Positions 56,341-64,000 of a DNA stretch of 64,000 bases are shown in pieces. The position numbers and the translations under genes were made by a program. Numbering within the stretch: the stretch's first letter is position 1; each line of letters opens with the position of its first letter. Under the pieces are notes generated by a model. It was not told the origin of the DNA. It saw nothing but the letters and a program-made list of their open reading frames with translations, and did no database searches. Origin of the DNA: Sporisorium sorghi. Taxonomy: Eukaryota; Basidiomycota; Ustilaginomycetes; Ustilaginales; Ustilaginaceae. The stretch is from positions 51,549-115,548 of the forward strand of contig JALCCG010000034.1 of NCBI GenBank assembly GCA_023212695.1, read 5' to 3'.

Positions 56341-56558
56341 CCTTCGAATAATTAGTTATATATTCCAAATGTAATGATATGATTTGTATTACAGTAGCAG
56401 AATGAAGAGGCATATACATGGGGTCTGGAGGAGGGCGGGATAGCCGCGTGAGAATCGTGTTTACCGTAATTGGCGTTGGCAGCTTGGCTTAATTAATGGC
56501 TGCTTTGAAGGAAGCCGCCGTCATTTGATTGGCGGTTTTCTTGTCGTCCAGGCGCCAT
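56341..56558. other. Intergenic region with a TGTAAT dyad and a short broken frame
   Basis: TGTAAT (56370) and ATTACA (56388) form a dyad with a 12-base spacer. A GTG-initiated frame at 56448 encodes MRIVFTVIGVGSLA and stops after 14 codons, perhaps a gene stub. GCCGCC/GGCGGT at 56513-56540 looks like a weak terminator. Confidence 0.35.
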
Positions 56559-56624
56559 TTTACATAATCCGCGACTAATATTGAGGGAGAGTTAACACTT
56601 CGGACGTACACTTGAAAATATAAT
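56559..56624 (+). promoter_or_regulatory. Promoter with sparse PhoP-like boxes before the 5'-nucleotidase SLH gene
   Basis: TTTACA (56559) and TTAACA (56592) are exactly 33 nt, three box pitches, apart, but the two positions between are poor matches. A perfect TATAAT lies at 56619-56624. Weaker than the array at 32682. Confidence 0.4.
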
Positions 56625-56650
56625 AAGGTCTAAGAAGAGGGGAAATGAAC

Positions 56651-59600
56651 TTGAAACGTAATGTCATGAAAGTCGTCTCGCTATGGATGGCAGCAGAAAT
56701 AACGATGGCCTCTCTATTCTCGGCGGGAACCGTGCTGGCGGATACCAATCAGGCAGCATCTCAGCCAGTCAACGTGGAAGCAGCGCAGGGTGGAACTGCA
56801 CTGGCTGCCAATTTTGGCATTTCTACTGCAGCTTTTCCGGATGCGTATGAAGAGGAGCCTTACACGGTTACGGTTGATGTGTATGGCGGACAAGCACCGT
56901 ATACCTTCACCGCGGCAGGTTTGCCGGCAGGTTTGTCGATGGCAGCAGACACAGGGATCGTTACGGGAACACCTGCAACTGGACAAAAGGGCGAATATAC
57001 AATTGATGTAACAGCGCAAGACAGCGCATCTGTACCGGCAACGACGCAGTCGCAGGTCACGCTGCAAGTATACGGTAAACGTTCGGAGCCGGTTGCAGAC
57101 AAGCTGGCTGTCGAGATGATTGGACATTACGCTGTAGGCACCTCCAACAAAGATGGCGGTGTCGCGGAGATTGTGAAGTACAACAAGGACAATGGGAAGC
57201 TGTATTTGGTGAACGGCTCTACCCAGCCGGCAAGTTTGGAGATTGTATCTCTTCATGCCGATGGCAGCCTTGTCAAAGATAAACAGATTAACGTAGAGGC
57301 CCTGGCGGAAACGGGCAGCTTCCAGTACGGCGATCTGACCAGTGTAGACATCAATAACAAGACCAAGAAGGTTGTGGTTGCTGTCCAGGAGCTGGATCAT
57401 GCCAAGCCTGGAAAGGTTCTCGTCCTCGATTATGAGGGCAGCCTGATCACGTCATACGATACGGGCATCCAACCGGATATGGTTAAATACACGTCGGATG
57501 GCCGCTATATCCTGACGGCGGATGAAGGTGAGCCTCGCACAGAGACAGCTCCAGATCCGGAAGGCAGCATCACGATCATCGATACAACATCAAGCGAAGT
57601 AAGCCAACTGAAATTTGATGATCCGTCGATCATCGATGACAATGTCCACATTCGCGGAGCCGTAGAAACGGATGGCAAGATTATAACAAGCGGACCGAAA
57701 ACGTCTGCCATCCACGATCTGGAGCCCGAATACATTGCCTTGTCCGAGGATGAGCAGACTGCGTATGTCGCTTTGCAGGAGAACAATGCGATGGCAGTAG
57801 TCGATATCGCCTCCAAGTCGATTACATCGGTTCGGGGACTGGGATACAAGGACTTCAATCAAACGGGGAACGAGCTGGATCTCCTGAAGGACGGCCAAAT
57901 CAAGTTTGAGAACGTCCCTTTTTACGGGATGTATATGCCGGACGGAATCGCGACCTACAGCGTAAACGGACAGCAATACATTCTGTCTGCGAATGAAGGG
58001 GACGCAACCGGCTGGGACGATCGAAGCAATGAAAGTGACGTCGGCAAATTGAAATCCGGCCTGAATCCATCCTCGGCGGCTGCCCAATTCCTGGCGGACA
58101 AAGGGAGTACCTACGATAAGGTTGAGGTTGCCAGCGATATGGGCAATGACGGATTGTACATGTATGGTGCCCGTTCATTCTCCATATGGAATGCAGACCA
58201 TATGTCCCCCGTCTACGACAGCGGCAGCGATTTCGAGAAGATTACGGCTGAGCGTCTGCCGAAATACTTTAATGCAAGTAATGACAAAATCGATCTGGAC
58301 AGCCGCAGCTCCAAGAAAGGACCAGAGCCGGAATATGTAACGGTGGGCAAGGTAGGGCAGAAAACACTGGCCTTTGTCGGACTGGAGCGTATTGGCGGAG
58401 TTATGACATATGACGTAAGTGATCCGTCGGCTCCGACATTCCTGAACTATATCAACACACGCGATTTTACAGCCGGCATTACCTCGGACTCCGGTCCGGA
58501 GGGATTGGACTTTATATCGGCTTTCGACAGTCCGACAGGACGTCCCTTGCTGCTGGTTGCCAACGAGGTTAGCGGAACTGTAGCTCTGCTGGAGCTCAAA
58601 GTTAGTAGAATCTCGCTGGATAAGTCTTCGCTGACACTGGCTGCAGGCGGTGCCAAGGCGCAGCTGCAAGCGACGGTTGAACCGACTCAAGGCGGTTCAA
58701 CAGAGCTCGTCTGGAGCTCTACCGATGAAGCGGTAGCCACCGTGGATCAGAACGGACTGGTAACGCCACTGTCCGTGGGTGAAGCCGTGATCACCGTCCT
58801 GAGCAAGGACGGTTACGGTGCAGCGGAAGTACCCGTCCGGGTTACGGATGGTTCGGACGTAGACGAGCCATGGAAGCTGACGGTCATGCATACCAACGAT
58901 ACCCATGCACATCTGAGTGAAGTGGCCAGACGGGCAACGCTGGTCGAGCAAGTGCGCAGCGAGGGCGGAAACAACCTGCTGTTGGATGCAGGGGATGTAT
59001 TCTCGGGCGATCTGTATTTCACCAAATGGTTCGGATTGGCCGATCTGGCCTTCATGAACTACATGGGCTATGATGCCATGACGTTCGGAAACCATGAGTT
59101 CGACCAAGGGACCCAGGCGCTTGCAGATTTCGTGAGCAAGGCACAATTCCCGCTGGTTAGCGCTAACGTGGACCTGAGCCGGGATATCAACATTTCGAAC
59201 TTGCTTAAAAATCCGGCGTTGATCGACACCCGGCAACCGAAAACGACGGCCAACAGTGGGGTGTATCCTTATGTGACCCTGCTGGTTGACGGTCAGGAGG
59301 TAGGGGTGTTCGGATTAACGACCGAAGATACGGCTGAAACCTCCAGTCCGGGTAAAGACGTTATATTCAAGGATGCGGTGACTTCCGCTCAGGCTACGGT
59401 GGAAGCTATGGAGAAGGATGGACTTAACAAAATCATCGCCCTTTCCCACCTTGGTTACGCAAGGGACCAGGAGCTTGCGAAGGCTGTTGAAGGCATTGAC
59501 CTCATCGTTGGCGGTCATACCCATACAACGCTGAATGCACCGGAAGTGGTTATCGACAACGATCACCAGACACCAACGGTTATCGTGCAAGCCAATGAAT

Positions 59601-61759
59601 GGGGCAAATTCTTGGGCCGGGTAGACCTGCAATTTGACAACAACGGCGTTGTCCTCGTTGGGGAAGGCGAGCTTGGCGGCAAGCTGATCCCTGTTGACAA
59701 TACGGTAGCGGAAGATACGCAGGCCAAGGACATGCTGGATCCTTATAAAGCGGAATTGGAAGAGCTGATGAAGCAGGTTGTCGGTATTGCAGCAGTCGTG
59801 CTTGACGGGAATCGCGAGAATGTCCGTTCCAAGGAGACAAATCTGGGCAATCTCATCGCTGACGGCATGCTGGCAAAAGCCAAAGAGCTTAAAAATGCTG
59901 ATGTGGCTCTAATGAACGGTGGTGGCATTCGGGCCGCCATCGACGAAGGTGAAATCACGATGGGCGAACTGCGTACGGTGATGCCTTTCGGAAATACCCT
60001 GTTTGTACTGGATGTTACAGGCCAGCAGTTGAAGGACGGACTGGAGAATGGAATCAGCGGTGCCAAGCTGACGGATTTGCCGGGTAAATTCCCGCAAATC
60101 GCCGGCATGAAATTCAAGTGGGATTCAACGGCACCGGCAGGAAACAAAGTGTTTGATGTTCAGATTATGAAGGACGGAAGTTACAAACCTCTGGTACTGT
60201 CGGAGACGTACCGCATGGCTACGAACAGCTTTGTGGCCAAGGGCGGGGATGGATACAAATCCTTTGCCGACGCGATTGCCGAAGGGAAATACAACGAGGA
60301 TCTCGGCTATCCGGATTACGAAATTTTTATGGAGTATGTAACGAAGCTGGGCGGAACCGTATCGCCTAAGGTAGAGGGACGGATTATCGAGCAGAAGAAA
60401 CCGGCAAACCCTGGTGATGGCGGGTCGTCGCCAGAGCCTGGCACAGGATCAGGCGGATCGGGAGGCGGCGGCTCTGTCACACCGCCAACAACCGGGCCAA
60501 CGTCTCCTTCGACCGGTGGCAATTCAGCAGCGAACGTGATGACAGGCGATGATCTCAAGATCGACGTCTCCGGTGGGTCAACGGCTCAGATTACCGTTAA
60601 TGAAGCAGCCTGGAAGAAAGCCGTTGCCGGATTGTCAGCCAGTGGTCAGCAGGAGCTTGTGATTCGGGCTTCCGACCTGACCGGCGCTGCAGAAGCGGCC
60701 ATACCGGCTGCATGGCTGATTCAAGCGGTGGAACAGAATGAGAAAGCAGTCGTGGTTGTGGAAACCGCTCTTGGCGCTTACCGTCTTCCACTGGCAGCGC
60801 TGAATCTGGATGGAGCATTGAAGCAGACACAGGGTTCAAGCAGCCTTCAGGTGAAAGTATCTGTGAGTCCGATTGGCGCCGAGATGGCAAACGATATGTC
60901 ACGCAAGGCAGCTTCCATGGGTGCAGCTCCGGTGAACGGTACAGCCGTCAAGTTCGGTGTTGCCGTTGGAGCACAGGGGCAAGAGCAAGAAGTGAAAGAT
61001 TTCGGGAAGAAGATGGTCAGCCGGATTTTACCGCTTCCGGCAGGAGCGAATTCAGATTCCGTTACAGCCGTGATCTATGATGATGCAGCAGGGATCTTCC
61101 GATTTGTTCCGGCTGTAAAGACCACATGGAACGGTAAACCTGCCATGGAAGTGAAGCATGCCGGGAACGGCATCTATACGCTGCTGCAGTTCAAGAAGAC
61201 GTTTACGGATCTTGATGGTCACTGGGCGAAGGAACAGATTGAATCCATGGCCTCCAAACTGCTCGTGAACGGAGTGAATGCGAATGCGTATGCGCCTGGC
61301 AGAGAGATCACGCGTGCCGAATTTACAGCTATGCTGGTACGCGCCATGGGCCTCAGTCCTGTAATCGAGAGCGGGAAGTTCAAGGATGTCCGTGATGACG
61401 CCGCTTATGCTGGCGAGATTGGTGCGGCCTCGCTCTACGGTATTATTGAAGGCGGTAATGGAGGAGCCTTCTCGCCAAACGCCAGCATGACGCGTGCCGA
61501 GATGGCCGTGATGCTGACCCGTGCGATGGAGGCGGTGAGTCCATCTGCTCCAGCTGGCAAGGGTACGGACGCTGTTAACAGATTCAAGGATCAAGCTTCC
61601 ATACCGGCCTGGGCGGCGGCAAATATCGGTCGCTTGGCAGATCAAGGCATTGTGCAGGGTGACCACCGTGGCAACTATGGGGCCCTCGACTCGGTTACCC
61701 GCGCTCAAGCGGCGCTGGTTTTGAACCGTGCTCTGGTCCAGCTCCAATGGATGGACTAG
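56651..61759 (+). CDS. Giant SLH protein: choice-of-anchor I domain plus 5'-nucleotidase
   Basis: About 1702 residues. The TTG at 56651 is better spaced from GAGGGG than the ATG at 56645. Order: signal peptide; putative-Ig domain (about 45-140); choice-of-anchor I beta-propeller-like domain (about 147-650, with DEGEPR and ANEGDATGWDD); Big2 (about 653-733); a complete 5'-nucleotidase (about 740-1246, MHTNDTHAHL, DAGDVFSGD, GNHEFDQG, SHLGY, GGHTHT, NGGGIRAAI); Ser/Pro linker; a pre-SLH domain like that of the 24961 protein; three SLH repeats (about 1517-1700). It should release phosphate and nucleosides from nucleotides or nucleic-acid fragments at the wall, in the manner of YfkN-like enzymes. 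Confidence 0.9.
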   Translation: MKRNVMKVVSLWMAAEITMASLFSAGTVLADTNQAASQPVNVEAAQGGTALAANFGISTAAFPDAYEEEPYTVTVDVYGGQAPYTFTAAGLPAGLSMAADTGIVTGTPATGQKGEYTIDVTAQDSASVPATTQSQVTLQVYGKRSEPVADKLAVEMIGHYAVGTSNKDGGVAEIVKYNKDNGKLYLVNGSTQPASLEIVSLHADGSLVKDKQINVEALAETGSFQYGDLTSVDINNKTKKVVVAVQELDHAKPGKVLVLDYEGSLITSYDTGIQPDMVKYTSDGRYILTADEGEPRTETAPDPEGSITIIDTTSSEVSQLKFDDPSIIDDNVHIRGAVETDGKIITSGPKTSAIHDLEPEYIALSEDEQTAYVALQENNAMAVVDIASKSITSVRGLGYKDFNQTGNELDLLKDGQIKFENVPFYGMYMPDGIATYSVNGQQYILSANEGDATGWDDRSNESDVGKLKSGLNPSSAAAQFLADKGSTYDKVEVASDMGNDGLYMYGARSFSIWNADHMSPVYDSGSDFEKITAERLPKYFNASNDKIDLDSRSSKKGPEPEYVTVGKVGQKTLAFVGLERIGGVMTYDVSDPSAPTFLNYINTRDFTAGITSDSGPEGLDFISAFDSPTGRPLLLVANEVSGTVALLELKVSRISLDKSSLTLAAGGAKAQLQATVEPTQGGSTELVWSSTDEAVATVDQNGLVTPLSVGEAVITVLSKDGYGAAEVPVRVTDGSDVDEPWKLTVMHTNDTHAHLSEVARRATLVEQVRSEGGNNLLLDAGDVFSGDLYFTKWFGLADLAFMNYMGYDAMTFGNHEFDQGTQALADFVSKAQFPLVSANVDLSRDINISNLLKNPALIDTRQPKTTANSGVYPYVTLLVDGQEVGVFGLTTEDTAETSSPGKDVIFKDAVTSAQATVEAMEKDGLNKIIALSHLGYARDQELAKAVEGIDLIVGGHTHTTLNAPEVVIDNDHQTPTVIVQANEWGKFLGRVDLQFDNNGVVLVGEGELGGKLIPVDNTVAEDTQAKDMLDPYKAELEELMKQVVGIAAVVLDGNRENVRSKETNLGNLIADGMLAKAKELKNADVALMNGGGIRAAIDEGEITMGELRTVMPFGNTLFVLDVTGQQLKDGLENGISGAKLTDLPGKFPQIAGMKFKWDSTAPAGNKVFDVQIMKDGSYKPLVLSETYRMATNSFVAKGGDGYKSFADAIAEGKYNEDLGYPDYEIFMEYVTKLGGTVSPKVEGRIIEQKKPANPGDGGSSPEPGTGSGGSGGGGSVTPPTTGPTSPSTGGNSAANVMTGDDLKIDVSGGSTAQITVNEAAWKKAVAGLSASGQQELVIRASDLTGAAEAAIPAAWLIQAVEQNEKAVVVVETALGAYRLPLAALNLDGALKQTQGSSSLQVKVSVSPIGAEMANDMSRKAASMGAAPVNGTAVKFGVAVGAQGQEQEVKDFGKKMVSRILPLPAGANSDSVTAVIYDDAAGIFRFVPAVKTTWNGKPAMEVKHAGNGIYTLLQFKKTFTDLDGHWAKEQIESMASKLLVNGVNANAYAPGREITRAEFTAMLVRAMGLSPVIESGKFKDVRDDAAYAGEIGAASLYGIIEGGNGGAFSPNASMTRAEMAVMLTRAMEAVSPSAPAGKGTDAVNRFKDQASIPAWAAANIGRLADQGIVQGDHRGNYGALDSVTRAQAALVLNRALVQLQWMD

Positions 61760-61784
61760 AATCAAACTGAAGTCATGCAACCAC

Positions 61785-61828
61785 AAGACCGTCCTTAAGG
61801 CTCTCTATGAGCCTTAAGGACGGTCTTT
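61785..61828 (+). terminator. Terminator after the 5'-nucleotidase SLH gene
   Basis: A 19-bp perfect arm beginning AAGACCGTCCTTAAGG pairs around TCTAT and ends in TTTTC. Confidence 0.9.
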
Positions 61829-61975
61829 TCGTACAGCATCAAACACAGGAGCAGTCTATTACTGCTGTGAAATTATTGACGTTGTCCGTGTATTGAAGCG
61901 CGATCTTGTCCTACGGTGAAGGTCAGCGCTGCCATGAATTAAACAGAAGCGCCAAGTCACCGATAATATCAGTGA

Positions 61976-62389
61976 ATGAATAAGCTGATAAGGATGTGGC
62001 CATATGCGTATCGAATCGACTATACGAGCTGGAATTCTGCCCAACTGAAGATCGCAAAGCCGGGGCAGGAAGGGTTTGAAGAGATCTTTCAGAAGAACAA
62101 GAAAGAAGAAGAGAACAAAGGCAGGCTTGTGACGGTAAGGGAAGGCGGCTATTTGCGCCAATACATCGTTCAATCGAATGGGAGCAAGATATTGTTAAGT
62201 GAAACGAAGCAGTACAAGGATGAGGCAACCGCCGATTCATCTCATCTTTTGGCGCCTTTGCCTCAAACGGGCGGAATGAGTCTGAATACGAAGGAGGCAC
62301 TCCATCTGTTGAACCTTCAGGCAGGTGGTGCAGGAATTATAGCTGGAGCCGTATTCGAGACATCACGGGAAAATGGCAAAAAATCATAG
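61976..62389 (+). CDS. Hypothetical protein
   Basis: 137 codons, no recognised family. The middle part alternates charged and beta-prone segments (YLRQYIVQSNGSKILLSETKQYKDE); the end is Gly/Ala-rich. No ribosome-binding site is visible before the ATG at 61976; AAGG before the in-frame ATG at 61997 is a possible alternative. Codon pattern looks like that of coding DNA. The gene is lone, between a terminator and the riboswitch promoter. Confidence 0.45.
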   Translation: MNKLIRMWPYAYRIDYTSWNSAQLKIAKPGQEGFEEIFQKNKKEEENKGRLVTVREGGYLRQYIVQSNGSKILLSETKQYKDEATADSSHLLAPLPQTGGMSLNTKEALHLLNLQAGGAGIIAGAVFETSRENGKKS

Positions 62390-62495
62390 TGGTAACTAAT
62401 TGATACTTGCTGTATAATTCTCAGTAAGGATTAGTTGAATGTGAGATTTCTCATTGAATCCGGAGCGAAAATCATTTATTTTGAAAATAGATGTA

Positions 62496-62522
62496 TTTAC
62501 ATGAAACCATTCATGTTATAGT
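62496..62522 (+). promoter_or_regulatory. Promoter of the riboswitch transcript with embedded dyad
   Basis: TTTACA (62496-62501) and TATAGT (62517-62522). The dyad ACATGAA-ACCA-TTCATGT (62499-62516, perfect 7+7) overlaps the -35 and fills the spacer. Confidence 0.5.
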
Positions 62523-62593
62523 TTCAATATATCGACTAAGCTCATAGGAATTATTGGTTAATTAATGCGTTACCAAATAAAACATGAATATGG

Positions 62594-62755
62594 ATCTTCG
62601 GGGTAAGGTGAAATTCCTAACCGGCGGTGATGGTTCGTTCCTTAACATGAACGAACCTCAGCCCGCGACTCGCTACGTTCTGGTATTAATATGAATGCAG
62701 CGACTGACTTGGTGCAAATCCAAGGCCGACGGTAAAGTCCGGATGGGAGAAGATC
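62594..62755 (+). ncRNA. FMN riboswitch (RFN element)
   Basis: All conserved blocks of the RFN aptamer are present in order: ATCTTCGGGGTAAGGTGAAA, CCTAACCGGCGGTGAT, AGCCCGCGA, GACTTGGTGCAAATCCAAGG, CCGACGGTAAAGTCCGGATG and the closing GGGAGAAGAT that pairs with the first block. One variable arm (P3-like) is extended with GGTTCGTTC and GAACGAACC. Binding of FMN should favour the downstream terminator. Confidence 0.95.
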
Positions 62756-62818
62756 AAAGATGAGTTTGCTGTGGAACGGGATAGGAATACATCCGTTTCA
62801 CAGTAGGCTTGTTTGATC

Positions 62819-62861
62819 AGCCCCCGTATATGTCGACACATGTCGTATACGGGGGCTTTCT
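62819..62861 (+). terminator. Riboswitch-controlled terminator
   Basis: AGCCCCCGTATA... pairs with ...TATACGGGGGCT, followed by TTTC. A second hairpin (62769-62804, CTGTGGAACGG with CCGTTTCACAG) between aptamer and terminator may be part of the switch. Confidence 0.8.
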
Positions 62862-62900
62862 GCTAGCAAGACCTCCGTATTCAAGACAGGAGAGGGCAAG

Positions 62901-63881
62901 ATGAGTAATGTTAATACCGGAGTCGAGGTTAAACCCTACGATTCCGACACACACGCAAGCCGACGTTTTAAGGGAGGGTTTTGGCTCGTCGTTTTGGGAG
63001 CCGCCCTGTGGGGCGTTGATCCTTTATTCCGGGTCATTCTGCTGAAGAATCTGACTTCTGCTCAGATTGTGTTGCTTGAACACGTCATTATTTCGTTGAT
63101 AGCTATTCCTGTATTATGGAAGAACCGCATGGAGTTAAAGGGGCTTGGATGGAATCATGTTGGTGCACTGCTGTTCATCTCTTGGGGTGGCTCGGCATTG
63201 GCTACCGTCTTGTTTACGATGGGACTGTCGAGCGGCAATCTGAATGCCGTCCTGCTTCTTCAGAAGCTGCAGCCGCTATTTGCCATTATACTGGCCAGCT
63301 TGCTGCTTAAGGAGAAGCTCCCCCGTCATTTCGGGATTTTACTCGTGATTGCTCTGGCAGGTACGTATTTGCTGACCTTCGGTTTAACCCTGCCCATTGG
63401 ACATTGGAATGAATTTATTCAGGTAGGCAGCCTCTTGTCATTAGGCGCAGCAGCCTTGTGGGGCGGTTCAACGGTGATGGGACGCCTGATGGTAGGCAAG
63501 CTGAAGTACGAGACGGTAACCTCGCTGCGCTTTGTGCTGGCACTGCCCCTTCTGACCGTCATTACGTGGAGCGAGGGCGCTGCATGGAATATGCCGGCAT
63601 GGGGTACAGGCGACTTTGCCCTGGTATCCTTGAATCTTATCGGTCAGGCACTGCTGCCAGGTCTTCTGAGCTTGCTTGTGTATTATAAAGGGCTGACCAC
63701 AACCAAAGCCTCTGTAGCGACACTCGCTGAATTGAGTTTCCCTATGGTAGGCGTGCTCATCAACTGGATCGTATTCCAGCAGGTTGTAACAGGTCCGCAG
63801 CTCCTGGGCTTCCTGTTGATCTGGATCGTGCTGTTTATTATATCGAGACAACAATCCGAGGCTTCTCCTTCATTACAGTAA
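62901..63881 (+). CDS. EamA/DMT-family transporter, probable riboflavin importer
   Basis: 326 residues from an ATG behind AGGAGAGGG. Ten helices in two EamA repeats (about 25-160 and 175-315), with LWGVDPLFRVILLKNL near the start and LWGGSTVMGRLMVG at the second repeat. EamA proteins move many metabolites, so family alone does not give a substrate. Control by an FMN riboswitch points to flavin uptake, as known for RibN and ImpX. No riboflavin biosynthesis gene is nearby. Confidence 0.88.
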   Translation: MSNVNTGVEVKPYDSDTHASRRFKGGFWLVVLGAALWGVDPLFRVILLKNLTSAQIVLLEHVIISLIAIPVLWKNRMELKGLGWNHVGALLFISWGGSALATVLFTMGLSSGNLNAVLLLQKLQPLFAIILASLLLKEKLPRHFGILLVIALAGTYLLTFGLTLPIGHWNEFIQVGSLLSLGAAALWGGSTVMGRLMVGKLKYETVTSLRFVLALPLLTVITWSEGAAWNMPAWGTGDFALVSLNLIGQALLPGLLSLLVYYKGLTTTKASVATLAELSFPMVGVLINWIVFQQVVTGPQLLGFLLIWIVLFIISRQQSEASPSLQ

Positions 63882-63928
63882 TGGAGTAATTTCATATGTG
63901 CTTGCAGAAAAGCTGATCCGAAATGAAG

Positions 63929-64000
63929 TGACCCCCAAAAGTTAGACACGGTTATTTCATTAGGCAGCTTTCTCAAAATGAGTTCGGTACTGTACCGGAC
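63929..64000. mobile_element. End of an IS3-family insertion sequence, cut by the window edge
   Basis: TGACCCCCAAAAGTTAGACA (63929-63948) is the terminal inverted repeat type of the IS150/IS3 group. The element extends to the right beyond the window. Confidence 0.8.
63960..64000 (-). CDS. IS3-family transposase OrfB, C-terminal fragment
   Basis: On the minus strand the last codons read PVQYRTHFEKAA followed by TAA (63960-63962), the common C-terminus of IS3-group integrase-type transposases. Only about 13 codons are inside the window; the rest lies to the right. Confidence 0.75.
   Translation of the reverse strand, partial: PVQYRTHFEKAA

Overview
The window reads as a chromosomal segment of a Gram-positive soil bacterium of the Paenibacillus type. 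The evidence is four very large secreted proteins ending in S-layer-homology (SLH) triplets, two sets of membrane AraC regulator plus LplB/YtcP-like ABC permeases plus lipoprotein, frequent TTG/GTG starts behind strong AGGAGG sites, many U-tailed terminators, and Bacillus-type pairs (YdbS/YdbT, short ChrA halves with an Lrp-type regulator). No rRNA, tRNA or CRISPR array was seen.

Layout. 1-6.4 kb: tail of a membrane acyltransferase, a response regulator/histidine kinase pair, two small lipoproteins and a PQQ-propeller surface protein. 6.4-7.4 kb: gene-poor stretch with a four-box inverted repeat element and a C-rich minisatellite. 7.4-12.1 kb: RCC1-like/stalk-domain secreted protein, then an SLC13 transporter and glycerate kinase operon behind a perfect palindrome. 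12.4-20.1 kb: AraC regulator, ABC importer, amidohydrolase and Rieske protein, with a cre-like site before the importer. 20.1-24.5 kb: second copy of the four-box element, a secreted protein of unknown role, the chromate-transport operon and a CapA-family protein. 25-41 kb: three giant SLH proteins carrying phosphodiester glycosidase, metallophosphoesterase and GHL10 glycosidase modules, with an ABM-domain protein and a Gfo/Idh/MocA oxidoreductase between them. 40.8-47.1 kb: VTT membrane protein, PH-domain pair, WYL regulator, GyrI-like protein, PL3 pectate lyase and GNAT acetyltransferase. 47.2-50 kb: a YheC/YheD-type remnant and secA2. 50-56.3 kb: second AraC/ABC set, with regulator and importer divergent. 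56.6-61.8 kb: fourth SLH giant (choice-of-anchor I plus 5'-nucleotidase). 62-64 kb: small unknown ORF, FMN riboswitch with an EamA transporter, and the end of an IS3-family element at the window edge.

The most interesting theme is a wall-anchored phosphoester and glycoside system. Four catalytic phosphoesterase units and one phosphodiester glycosidase are carried on SLH proteins. One of these genes has four PhoP-type boxes at an exact 11-nt pitch directly before its promoter. Two others share the same 17-bp palindrome inside the -35/-10 spacer. SecA2, which exports S-layer proteins in Bacillus anthracis, lies in the same region. A combined surface phosphate or teichoic-acid scavenging function is inference; the domains, boxes and palindromes are read directly from the sequence.
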